A stretch of DNA of 12,889 nt from Gammaproteobacteria bacterium (GTDB lineage: Bacteria > Pseudomonadota > Gammaproteobacteria > SZUA-229), in the NCBI GenBank assembly GCA_026998145.1, contig JALTRC010000146.1:1-12889 (forward strand). Reading direction: 5' to 3'. A program made the translations under genes and the position numbers. The notes beneath the pieces are model-generated. The model had not been told where the DNA came from and did no database searches. It was given only the letters and a program-made list of their open reading frames with translations. The first letter of the stretch is position 1. The number at the start of each line of letters is the position of its first letter. Of this stretch, positions 1-5,332 are shown in pieces.

Positions 1-119
1 CCACCAATCTGCGAAGAGGTTGCCTGACCGGTCATAATCAACTGCATGACTTTGGTCATGTCTTCACGGGACAGATTCTGTTTTTCGGTAACGGCTTTGA
101 TTGCTGATTGCATATCCAT
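1..119 (-). CDS. trpD: Anthranilate phosphoribosyltransferase TrpD, N-terminal fragment
   Basis: Only the first 39 codons are inside the window; the gene continues past position 1. TrpD transfers phosphoribosyl from PRPP to anthranilate, the second committed step of tryptophan synthesis, in the cytoplasm. The visible residues begin MDMQSAIKAVTEKQNLS and continue to MTGQATSSQIGG. This is the N-terminal helical domain of the family, where TrpD proteins carry an 'M..IM.G..t..QigA'-like stretch. The PRPP-binding motifs lie outside the window. The ATG at 119 is preferred because AAAGG (129-133) lies 9 nt upstream; an in-frame ATG at 113 is possible. It is the last visible gene of trpE-trpG-(GxxExxY)-trpD, now separated from trpG by an inserted repeat unit. 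Confidence 0.88.
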   Translation of the reverse strand, partial: MDMQSAIKAVTEKQNLSREDMTKVMQLIMTGQATSSQIG

Positions 120-141
120 TGATATTTACCTTTTACATTCT

Positions 142-169
142 TTGACGCAAAGTCGCAAAGGACGCGAAG
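142..169. repeat. Left arm of 28-bp perfect inverted repeat
   Basis: Begins TTGACGCAAAG and ends GGACGCGAAG. It is identical to the reverse complement of 556-583. It lies 2 bp beyond the stop codon of the GxxExxY gene. The inner part repeats a CGCAAAG-like word (ACGCAAAGTCGCAAAGGACGC), so the arm is itself built of short direct repeats. Confidence 0.95.
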
Positions 170-171
170 TT

Positions 172-555
172 TTATAAATTATTAACGATTCTTTTTATGC
201 CATTTTTCAGTATTGGCACATTGAAATTAATTAACAGCCCCAGCTTTAATCCTGACAATCTAAGATAGGATAACAGCTGTGATTTATATATCGGCGATAA
301 TTCTTCCACCGCTTTCAACTCCAGTATAACGGCATCATTAACCAGTAAGTCCACACGATACGCTGAAGAAAATTTTAGCTCTTTATATACAACAGGCAGA
401 CATTTTTCCATGTCAACTTTAAAGCCCGCGGCCTTTAACTCATAGACCAGACACTCTTGATACACCCGTTCAAGCAAGCCTGGCCCAAGATTCTTATGCA
501 CTTCAATTGCTGCACCGATAATATCAAAACTTAACTGCTCTATTTCCCTGTTCAT
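172..555 (-). CDS. GxxExxY family protein, predicted PD-(D/E)XK-type nuclease fold
   Basis: This 127-residue protein carries the family signature G26-L-L-E29-R-V-Y32 after a GPG (24-26) in the stretch GAAIEVHKNLGPGLLERVYQ. Further on, D69 (YRVDLLV), E79-L-K81 (ILELKAV) and Q93 (KSQLLSYL) are spaced like the metal-binding D...ExK and trailing Q of PD-(D/E)XK nucleases. All expected residues are present and the length is normal, so it looks intact. The family's function is not established. It is cytoplasmic: no signal peptide or membrane segment. The ATG at 555 abuts the right repeat arm, which supplies the AAAGGA ribosome site 7 nt upstream. It lies in the same direction as the trp genes, so operon transcripts would carry it. 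Its role may be in maintenance or movement of the flanking repeats, but that is inference. Confidence 0.88.
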   Translation of the reverse strand: MNREIEQLSFDIIGAAIEVHKNLGPGLLERVYQECLVYELKAAGFKVDMEKCLPVVYKELKFSSAYRVDLLVNDAVILELKAVEELSPIYKSQLLSYLRLSGLKLGLLINFNVPILKNGIKRIVNNL

Positions 556-583
556 CTTCGCGTCCTTTGCGACTTTGCGTCAA
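556..583. repeat. Right arm of 28-bp perfect inverted repeat
   Basis: It is the exact reverse complement of 142-169. On the minus strand it starts directly after the trpG TGA and ends directly before the ATG of the GxxExxY gene, so it makes up the entire trpG-GxxExxY spacer. Confidence 0.95.
563..568 (-). promoter_or_regulatory. Ribosome binding site located inside the inverted repeat
   Basis: On the minus strand the sequence is AAAGGA, 7 nt before the ATG at 555. It lies wholly within the 28-bp arm, so in an RNA spanning the unit it can pair with the complementary arm at 142-169. Confidence 0.7.
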
Positions 584-1162
584 TCACATCTCCAAAAAGT
601 TTTTTAATAAATCATGCCCATGTTCAGTCAGTATGGATTCAGGATGAAACTGCACCCCTTCAATCGCATATTCCTTATGCCGCACGCCCATGATTTCATC
701 CATGCTACCATCGGCATTTTCTGTCCAGGCTGTGATCTCCAGACAATCCGGCAGGCTTTCTTTTTCAATCACCAGCGAATGATAGCGCGTGGCTTCGTAA
801 GGGTTGGTGAGGCCTTTAAACACGCCGGCATCTTTATGATGAATCATGGAAGTTTTGCCATGCATAATTTCTCTGGCGTGAACAATCCTGCCGCCAAACA
901 CCTGGCCAATACTTTGATGCCCCAGACACACACCCAGAATCGGCAGTTTGCCCGCATAATGTTTAATCGCAGCCATGGAAATACCTGCCTGATCCGGTGT
1001 GCAGGGGCCGGGGGAAATCATCAGTCTTTCCGGTTGCAATGCATCGATTTCATCCAGCGTAATCTGGTCATTACGATGCACCTGCACATCGGCCCCCAGC
1101 TCACCTAAATATTGCACCAGGTTGTAGGTAAAGGAATCATAATTGTCGATCATCAATAACAT
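584..1162 (-). CDS. trpG: Anthranilate synthase component II (glutamine amidotransferase)
   Basis: TrpG hydrolyses glutamine and passes ammonia to TrpE, which makes anthranilate from chorismate. The 192-residue protein starts MLLMIDNYDSFTYNLVQYLG, the usual opening of this family. The class I amidotransferase triad is visible: C79 in GVCLGHQ, and H173 and E175 in GVQFHPES. The oxyanion-region motif SPGPCTP is at 50-56 and RYHSL at 126-130. The reading frame is open upstream to a GTG at 1216, but those 18 codons run through a hairpin repeat and have no homology to the family. I therefore start at 1162, where a GGGCGG sequence lies 8 nt upstream. The TGA stop (584-586) is followed without a gap by the GxxExxY unit. 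The length fits stand-alone TrpG/PabA; PabA-like dual use for folate cannot be excluded. Confidence 0.95.
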   Translation of the reverse strand: MLLMIDNYDSFTYNLVQYLGELGADVQVHRNDQITLDEIDALQPERLMISPGPCTPDQAGISMAAIKHYAGKLPILGVCLGHQSIGQVFGGRIVHAREIMHGKTSMIHHKDAGVFKGLTNPYEATRYHSLVIEKESLPDCLEITAWTENADGSMDEIMGVRHKEYAIEGVQFHPESILTEHGHDLLKNFLEM

Positions 1163-1194
1163 GCCAATAACCGCCCTGCCTTGATCGTGTTTTT

Positions 1195-1266
1195 TTGACG
1201 CAAAGGCGCGAAGCACGCAAAGAAATTTCTCGTTTTTTCCTCTGCGCCTTTACGTCTTTGCGTCAA
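1195..1266. repeat. Gene-less 72-bp hairpin related to the GxxExxY repeat
   Basis: The left arm (1195-1222) and right arm (1240-1266) are imperfect inverted repeats. Both begin TTGACGCAAAG at their outer end, the same 11 bp that bound the GxxExxY unit. Inside that, the arms match with a few substitutions and one single-base gap, and the loop is about 17 nt. It sits between trpE (stop 8 bp away) and trpG (start 33 bp away). It could be a non-autonomous copy or the scar of a lost gene. It would fold strongly in the trp mRNA. Confidence 0.8.
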
Positions 1267-1273
1267 ATGGTTT

Positions 1274-2761
1274 TTATCGATGACTGCCATCTATACCTGC
1301 CTCGGCCATTTGCACGGCACGGAAAACCGCGCGACCTTTGTTCATGGTTTCATCCCATTCATTCTGGGGAATGGAATCGTACACAATGCCAGCACCCGCC
1401 TGTATGCTCAGTTGCTGATCTTTAATCACCGCGGTGCGAATCGCGATGGCCGTATCCATATTGCCATTCCATGACAGATAACCCACCGCACCGGAATAAA
1501 CGCCCCGCTTTACCGGCTCCAGTTCATCAATAATTTCCATGGCGCGGATTTTGGGTGCACCGCTGACCGTGCCCGCCGGGAAAGTTGCGCGCAGTACATC
1601 CATGGCGCTCATGCCATCGATTAAATCTCCGGTTACATTGGAGACAATATGCATCACATGGGAATAGCGTTCGATTATCATTTTATCGGTCAGCTCAACC
1701 GTGCCGATTTTACTCACACGCCCCGCATCATTGCGGCCCAGATCAATCAGCATTAAATGTTCCGCCAGCTCCTTGGGGTCGGCCAGCAGATCTTTTTCAA
1801 GTTTCAGATCTTCTGCTTCATCCTTGCCTCTGGGTCGGGTGCCGGCAATGGGGCGCACGGTGACCTTGTCATCTTCCAGACGCACCAGAATTTCCGGCGA
1901 TGATCCCACCACATAGTGATCCCCCAGATCCAGATAATACATATAGGGGGAAGGATTCAAATGACGCAATGAGCGATATAAATCCAGCGGCGGCGCATGG
2001 AAAGGAATGGTCATGCGCTGGGATAACACCACCTGCATCACATCCCCGTCGATAATATATTCGCGGGCTTTTTCCACCGCCTGCTTATAACCCTCTTCAG
2101 TGAAACCGGAAATAAAATCCTCTTCCTTAACTGCTACACTTTTTGCCGCCAGCTGATAAGTGGGGATGGATTCATGCAGACGTTTTTCCAGCTGCTTGAG
2201 GCGTTTTTGCCCTGCCCTGTAAGCATCCTCTGCCCCGGTTTCCACATTCACAATAATATAAAGTTTGCCGCTCAGATTATCGAACACCACCACTTCTTCC
2301 GATTGCATCAGCAGAATATCCGGGGTCTGTAAATCATCCGGTTTGCTGACGCCGGCCAGTTTTGGCTCGATATAGCGGATGGTGTCATAGCCAAAATAGC
2401 CCACCAGCCCGCCGGTAAAACGGGGCAGGCCTTCTACCTCGGCAACCTTGAATGCCTGCTGGTAGTCTTCAATCCATTGCAGCGGATCATCCACTTCAAG
2501 GATTTGCGTGTTTTCCCCATCGGTTTCCAGCTGGATTTGATGACCAAAAATTTTAATGCGCTTGTGGCATGGCAGACCAATAATGGAATACCGCCCCCAT
2601 TTCTCCCCGCCCTGCACGGATTCAAACAGATAGGAATAAGGGCCATTGGCCAGCTTTAAATAAGTGCTTAAGGGTGTATCGAGATCCGCCAGTACTTCGC
2701 GTACCAGGGGGATGTGACTGTAGTCTCGGGATTGTAGTGCAGCAAATTGTTCAGGGCTCAT
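1274..2761 (-). CDS. trpE: Anthranilate synthase component I
   Basis: TrpE converts chorismate plus ammonia (from TrpG) to anthranilate and pyruvate, the first step of tryptophan synthesis. The 495-residue length is normal. The N-terminal regulatory domain has L45-F-E-S48, the family's LLES-type tryptophan pocket, and NPSPYMYYL at 269-277, so feedback inhibition is probably intact. The chorismate-binding domain shows PIAGTRPRG (304-312), DLGRND, a TFPAGTVSGAPK stretch and GAGIVYDS (456-463). The ATG at 2761 fits the family N-terminus (MSPEQFAAL...IPLVREVLADLDTPLS); its ribosome site is weak (GGAAA). A possible 20-codon ORF ends overlapping this start. Neighbouring trpG supplies the partner subunit. 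The usual close link to gph is broken here by 491 bp of repeats. Confidence 0.97.
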   Translation of the reverse strand: MSPEQFAALQSRDYSHIPLVREVLADLDTPLSTYLKLANGPYSYLFESVQGGEKWGRYSIIGLPCHKRIKIFGHQIQLETDGENTQILEVDDPLQWIEDYQQAFKVAEVEGLPRFTGGLVGYFGYDTIRYIEPKLAGVSKPDDLQTPDILLMQSEEVVVFDNLSGKLYIIVNVETGAEDAYRAGQKRLKQLEKRLHESIPTYQLAAKSVAVKEEDFISGFTEEGYKQAVEKAREYIIDGDVMQVVLSQRMTIPFHAPPLDLYRSLRHLNPSPYMYYLDLGDHYVVGSSPEILVRLEDDKVTVRPIAGTRPRGKDEAEDLKLEKDLLADPKELAEHLMLIDLGRNDAGRVSKIGTVELTDKMIIERYSHVMHIVSNVTGDLIDGMSAMDVLRATFPAGTVSGAPKIRAMEIIDELEPVKRGVYSGAVGYLSWNGNMDTAIAIRTAVIKDQQLSIQAGAGIVYDSIPQNEWDETMNKGRAVFRAVQMAEAGIDGSHR

Positions 2762-2836
2762 AATGTTTCCAGATATTTTTTATTTACATAGCAGGATGGT
2801 GACGATTTTAATTCCACCATCGCCAGTGCAAATAAT

Positions 2837-3003
2837 TTAAGGAAGCTCTGATTAATTCTGGACGAAACAGTTTGTATCTCAATTCTCCTGATTCAAGGCG
2901 ACGAATCGCACGTAATAGCAGACTATTGCGAAGATTCGCAACGCAGAAGCAGGGGAATTGAGATGCGAAATGTGAGTTCATGAATTATTCAGAGGTTCCT
3001 TAA
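2837..3003. repeat. MITE-like repeat, copy 1
   Basis: The ends are imperfect inverted repeats: TTAAGGAAGCTCTG on the left, and TTAAGGAACCTCTG when the right end is reverse-complemented. Internal order is: constant left block (2841-2874), variable arm A (2875-2890), constant core with its own hairpin (2891-2949), variable arm A' (2950-2965), and constant right block. The left block matches copy 2 at about 11506-11539 in all 34 positions. Arms A and A' pair along 16 nt, counting two G-T pairs. No ORF inside. TTAA at both edges could be target duplication or part of the repeat. Confidence 0.85.
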
Positions 3004-3065
3004 CTGTATCTGTTGAAAACATTGTTTACCTTATATTTTTGTAATAGCCGTCAGCACCTAAACAT

Positions 3066-3211
3066 AAAAGAAAATATTAATGAACGCAAATAAACGTAAG
3101 ACTTTCAGGGCTTAGTTATTTGCACCCTGCATATTTAAATCAGCACACTGGATACCCGCCTTCGCGGGTATGACGCATGTAACATTCTTGCGTTCATTGA
3201 CGTTTTCTTTT
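3066..3211. repeat. Inverted-repeat unit with 24-bp arms
   Basis: The arm 3066-3089 and the reverse complement of 3188-3211 match at about 20 of 24 positions, sharing AAAAGAAAA at the outer end and AATGAACGCAA at the inner end. The roughly 98-bp interior holds the REP-like hairpin at 3150-3176 and no ORF. It may be another miniature element; only one copy is in the window. Confidence 0.55.
3150..3176. repeat. REP-like hairpin
   Basis: ATACCCGC (3152-3159) and GCGGGTAT (3164-3171) form a perfect 8-bp stem with a CTTC loop, flanked by GG and GACG. Hairpins of this look, with CCCGC-loop-GCGGG and a trailing TGACG, are common dispersed repeats in proteobacterial intergenic DNA. Confidence 0.7.
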
Positions 3212-3225
3212 TCTTTTAAGCTTTA

Positions 3226-3251
3226 AAAATAATCTGAATCACAGATTTTTA
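3226..3251 (-). terminator. Probable weak intrinsic terminator after gph
   Basis: Read on the minus strand, AATCTG, a TGATT loop and CAGATT make a 6-bp stem just downstream of the gph stop (3253-3255), followed by ATTTTT. The stem is AT-rich, so termination may be partial. The plus strand also ends in a short T run. Confidence 0.5.
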
Positions 3252-3252
3252 A

Positions 3253-3933
3253 TTAACTACCCCAGTCAATCAAATTGCGAATCTCATCCATGGAGTCCAC
3301 CACAGCATCCGGTTTGGAATCCCGAATATCTTCCCCATGGTTATAACCATAGCTCATGCAGATAATATCAAAACCAGCAGCCCGTGCTGCCTTTACATCT
3401 GACATGGAGTCTCCCAGCATCAGAGAATTTTCAGGCTTTACACCCAGCTTTTCTGCCGAGTGCAGTAAAGGCAGTGGATCCGGCTTTTTCTTCGCCAGCG
3501 TATCACCACAAACCACCAGCTCGAAATAATCGGCAATGCCCAGATCCCTGATAATTGGCAGAGTAAACTGGGCCGCCTTATTGGTGACACAGCCGATTTT
3601 AACATCGGTTGATTTTAAAAAATCCAGCGCCTCTTTTACACCCGGATACAAACAGCTGCGTTTCGAGGTGTTTTCCGCGTAAAGCTCATTAAAAATCGGC
3701 ATGGCTTTTTCAAACAGAGCCTCATCCGGCTCGCCGTCCAGCTGATTAATCAGCGCGCGGCGCACCAGTCGCTCAACCCCATTACCCACCCAGTGGCGTA
3801 CACGATCTTCACCACGCACCGGCATATCCAGCGCCTTTAGCATTTCATCTACGCAATAGGCCAGATCCGGCACACTGTCTACCAGGGTGCCGTCTACATC
3901 AATTAATACCATGGCAGGTTTTTTTAATGCCAT
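3253..3933 (-). CDS. gph: Phosphoglycolate phosphatase
   Basis: Gph dephosphorylates 2-phosphoglycolate, a toxic by-product of DNA repair or oxygenation reactions. The 226-residue protein is a HAD-superfamily hydrolase. Motif I is D12-V-D14-G-T (IDVDGTLVDS), with D12 the nucleophile and D14 the acid/base. Motif II is T117 in GCVTNKA, motif III is the lysine near 149-150 in KKKPDP, and motif IV is G174-D175-S-M-S-D179. The helical cap lies between motifs I and II. The ATG at 3933 gives the usual short lead before motif I. It follows rpe by 77 bp, and rpe-gph-trpE order is a known arrangement that supports this over other HAD phosphatases. Confidence 0.93.
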   Translation of the reverse strand: MALKKPAMVLIDVDGTLVDSVPDLAYCVDEMLKALDMPVRGEDRVRHWVGNGVERLVRRALINQLDGEPDEALFEKAMPIFNELYAENTSKRSCLYPGVKEALDFLKSTDVKIGCVTNKAAQFTLPIIRDLGIADYFELVVCGDTLAKKKPDPLPLLHSAEKLGVKPENSLMLGDSMSDVKAARAAGFDIICMSYGYNHGEDIRDSKPDAVVDSMDEIRNLIDWGS

Positions 3934-3976
3934 TTTTTACTCGCTTTATTCGGGGGAGGGACAACAGAATTATCAG

Positions 3977-4003
3977 CCCTGGCGGTGCATATCACCGCCA
4001 GGG
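3977..4003. repeat. Perfect 11-bp GC-rich stem-loop between rpe and gph
   Basis: CCCTGGCGGTG (3977-3987) pairs perfectly with CACCGCCAGGG (3993-4003) around a 5-nt loop, 7 bp after the rpe stop. On the minus strand it is followed by CTGATAATTCTG, which lacks a T run, so it is not a standard intrinsic terminator. It could trim or protect the rpe mRNA end, or partly reduce gph expression. Confidence 0.75.
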
Positions 4004-4010
4004 TCTGGCA

Positions 4011-4697
4011 TCAGGCTTTAGCCAGTTCAGCGCGCATGGCGGCTACGACGGTATCATAGTCATTGGCATCATCTTTATTAGCTGCGCCAAAGATGGCAGA
4101 ACCGGCAACAAAAGTATCTGCACCGGCTTCGGCAATCTCGCGGATATTATCCACCTTAACGCCGCCATCAATTTCCAGACGAATATCATAACCGGAGTCA
4201 TCAATCAGCTTGCGAGCTTCACGCAGCTTGTCCAGCGTGGCCGGAATAAATGACTGGCCACCAAAGCCAGGGTTAACAGACATCAGCAGAATCATATCCA
4301 CCTTATCCATAACATACTTCAGGCAGGTCAGCGGTGTTGCGGGATTAAATACCAGGCCAGACTTGCAGCCCAGCTCACGAATCATCTGCAAACTGCGGTC
4401 AATATGCTCAGAAGCTTCCGGGTGGAAGGTAATATAGCTGGCACCTGCCTTGGCGAAATCTGGAATAATGCGATCAACCGGCTTAACCATCAAATGCACA
4501 TCGATTTCAGCGGTAACCCCATGCTTGCGCAGGGCATCACACACCAGCGGGCCAATCGTCAGATTGGGCACATAGTGATTGTCCATTACATCAAAGTGCA
4601 CAATATCGGCACCGGATTTTAAAACGTTATCGACTTCTTCCCCTAAACGGGCAAAGTCTGCTGATAATATGGATGGCGCAATCTTGAAGTCTGCCAT
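4011..4697 (-). CDS. rpe: Ribulose-phosphate 3-epimerase
   Basis: Rpe interconverts ribulose-5-phosphate and xylulose-5-phosphate in the pentose phosphate (and, if present, Calvin) pathway. The 228-residue protein starts MADFKIAPSILSADFARLGE, typical of the family. Metal and catalytic residues are visible: H34 and D36 in VHFDVMD, H68 in HLMVKP, and D177 in LEIDGGV. The phosphate-binding region is MSVNPGFGGQSF plus VAGSAIFG near the end. The frame is open further to 4739, but those 14 residues are not part of the family and GAGG lies 8 nt upstream of the ATG at 4697, so I start there. It heads the rpe-gph-trp cluster. Confidence 0.95.
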   Translation of the reverse strand: MADFKIAPSILSADFARLGEEVDNVLKSGADIVHFDVMDNHYVPNLTIGPLVCDALRKHGVTAEIDVHLMVKPVDRIIPDFAKAGASYITFHPEASEHIDRSLQMIRELGCKSGLVFNPATPLTCLKYVMDKVDMILLMSVNPGFGGQSFIPATLDKLREARKLIDDSGYDIRLEIDGGVKVDNIREIAEAGADTFVAGSAIFGAANKDDANDYDTVVAAMRAELAKA

Positions 4698-5016
4698 GAT
4701 CTGATCCTCAACTGGAGCTATATTCAAAGAGCTGCACACTTTACCTGAAGCGGCGAGGATTTTCAGCCCATATTTACCATGGAAAACAGCCGGATTTCAG
4801 CCCTTAGTCGCCATTTTAGCCCCCAAACAGGATAACAGGCCACACACGACACTGCCGTAAGCAATTGATTTATATAAAATATGCACAGGCATTCACATAA
4901 TCTATCACAATATTAATAATCCATAATTTACTTTATTCCCATCCTCTGCGACAATTCGTCGTTGTAATTACAAACCGGTTTTTTAAACCCTGTTTTAAAC
5001 CTACGGGAGTTCCCTG
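4698..5016. other. Divergent regulatory gap between rpe and the cytochrome c gene
   Basis: These 319 bp must contain promoters for both directions. Nothing coding is supported. The half near the cytochrome is AT-rich and holds a perfect palindrome (4962-4973), an adjacent CGAC-5-GTCG inverted repeat (4949-4961) and the direct repeat TTTTAAACC (4981-4989 and 4993-5001). TTGATTTATATAAA near 4866 only half resembles an FNR site. I cannot choose a reliable -35/-10 pair on either strand. Confidence 0.5.
4962..4973. promoter_or_regulatory. Perfect 12-bp palindrome upstream of the cytochrome c gene
   Basis: TTGTAATTACAA is its own reverse complement and ends 43 bp before the ATG. Directly before it, CGAC (4949-4952) and GTCG (4958-4961) form another inverted pair. 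The position suits an operator, but the binding protein is unknown and a chance AT-rich palindrome is possible. Confidence 0.35.
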
Positions 5017-5325
5017 ATGAAAAAACAAATTCTTGCTCTTTTAGCTGCTTCAGCTTTAACTGTTTCTGCAACTGCAATGGCAGGTGGCGATGCCGCTGCC
5101 GGTAAAGCCAAAGCGGCCACCTGTGCAGGTTGCCACGGTCCTACAGGCACCAGTCTGGCACCTATCTACCCTAACCTGAAAGGCCAGAAAGCCGCTTACA
5201 TTGTTAAGCAGCTGAAAGCTTTCAAAGACGGTTCTCGTAAAGACCCTACTATGAATGCTATGGCCAAGCCTCTGTCTGATGCAGACATGGCGAATATTGC
5301 GGCTTACTTCTCAAGCCTGAAATAA
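5017..5325 (+). CDS. Periplasmic monoheme cytochrome c (c4/c5/c553-like)
   Basis: This is a small electron carrier of 102 residues. Residues 1-22 are a clear Sec signal peptide (MKK, hydrophobic core, cleavage after A-M-A22), leaving an 80-residue mature protein. C36-A-G-C39-H40 binds one covalent heme, with H40 as one axial ligand. The second is M79 or M82 in TMNAMAKPLSD. The ending ADMANIAAYFSSLK is the family's C-terminal helix. It resembles one half of diheme cytochrome c4 or a c553-type protein, so it may serve a terminal oxidase or another periplasmic reductase; the partner is not in the window. GGGAG (5005-5009) lies 7 nt upstream of the ATG. An intrinsic terminator follows at 5352-5386. 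Confidence 0.93.
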   Translation: MKKQILALLAASALTVSATAMAGGDAAAGKAKAATCAGCHGPTGTSLAPIYPNLKGQKAAYIVKQLKAFKDGSRKDPTMNAMAKPLSDADMANIAAYFSSLK

Positions 5326-5332
5326 TCACGGC

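Larger units (their letters stand above)
142..583 (-). mobile_element. Compact GxxExxY unit with perfect 28-bp terminal inverted repeats
   Basis: Positions 142-169 and 556-583 are exact reverse complements over 28 bp (28/28), each starting TTGACGCAAAG at the outer end. Between them lies one 384-bp gene and 2 bp of spacer. The right arm touches the trpG stop codon (584-586) and the left arm ends 22 bp before the trpD start. The right arm also supplies the gene's Shine-Dalgarno. I see no clear target-site duplication. The layout suggests a minimal mobile or mobilisable unit, but no transposase is present and movement is inference. A gene-less relative with the same ends lies at 1195-1266. Confidence 0.7.
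2762..3252. other. Repeat-filled gap between gph and trpE
   Basis: There is no protein gene I can support in these 491 bp. From trpE outward it holds a short leader with a 7-bp stem (2795-2801 with 2815-2821), a MITE-like repeat (2837-3003), an inverted-repeat unit (3066-3211) enclosing a REP-like hairpin, and a probable terminator for gph (3226-3251). The trpE promoter should lie here, but I could not pick a convincing -35/-10 pair. Confidence 0.6.

Noticed and set aside
142..583. Target-site duplication flanking the GxxExxY unit
   Set aside because: The flanks (ACATTCT on the left, TCACATC on the right) do not match convincingly.
1163..1216. 18-codon N-terminal extension of TrpG from GTG 1216
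   Set aside because: It is encoded by the hairpin repeat and the family begins at MLLMIDNYDSF.
142..1266. CRISPR array from the repeated CGCAAAG words
   Set aside because: The repeats are inverted pairs of 28 bp around a gene or a short loop, not evenly spaced direct repeats with spacers.
614..1425. Plus-strand open frames opposite trpG and the trpE end
   Set aside because: They are complements of well-supported genes, have no family motifs and no ribosome sites.
2762..2840. Classical trp leader peptide and attenuator before trpE
   Set aside because: No tandem Trp codons in frame with a start and no terminator hairpin with a T run.
4698..4739. 14-residue extension of Rpe
   Set aside because: Not part of the family; a good GAGG site supports the ATG at 4697.
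4860..4885. FNR/Anr box upstream of the cytochrome gene
   Set aside because: Only the TTGAT half is present; the second half does not match.
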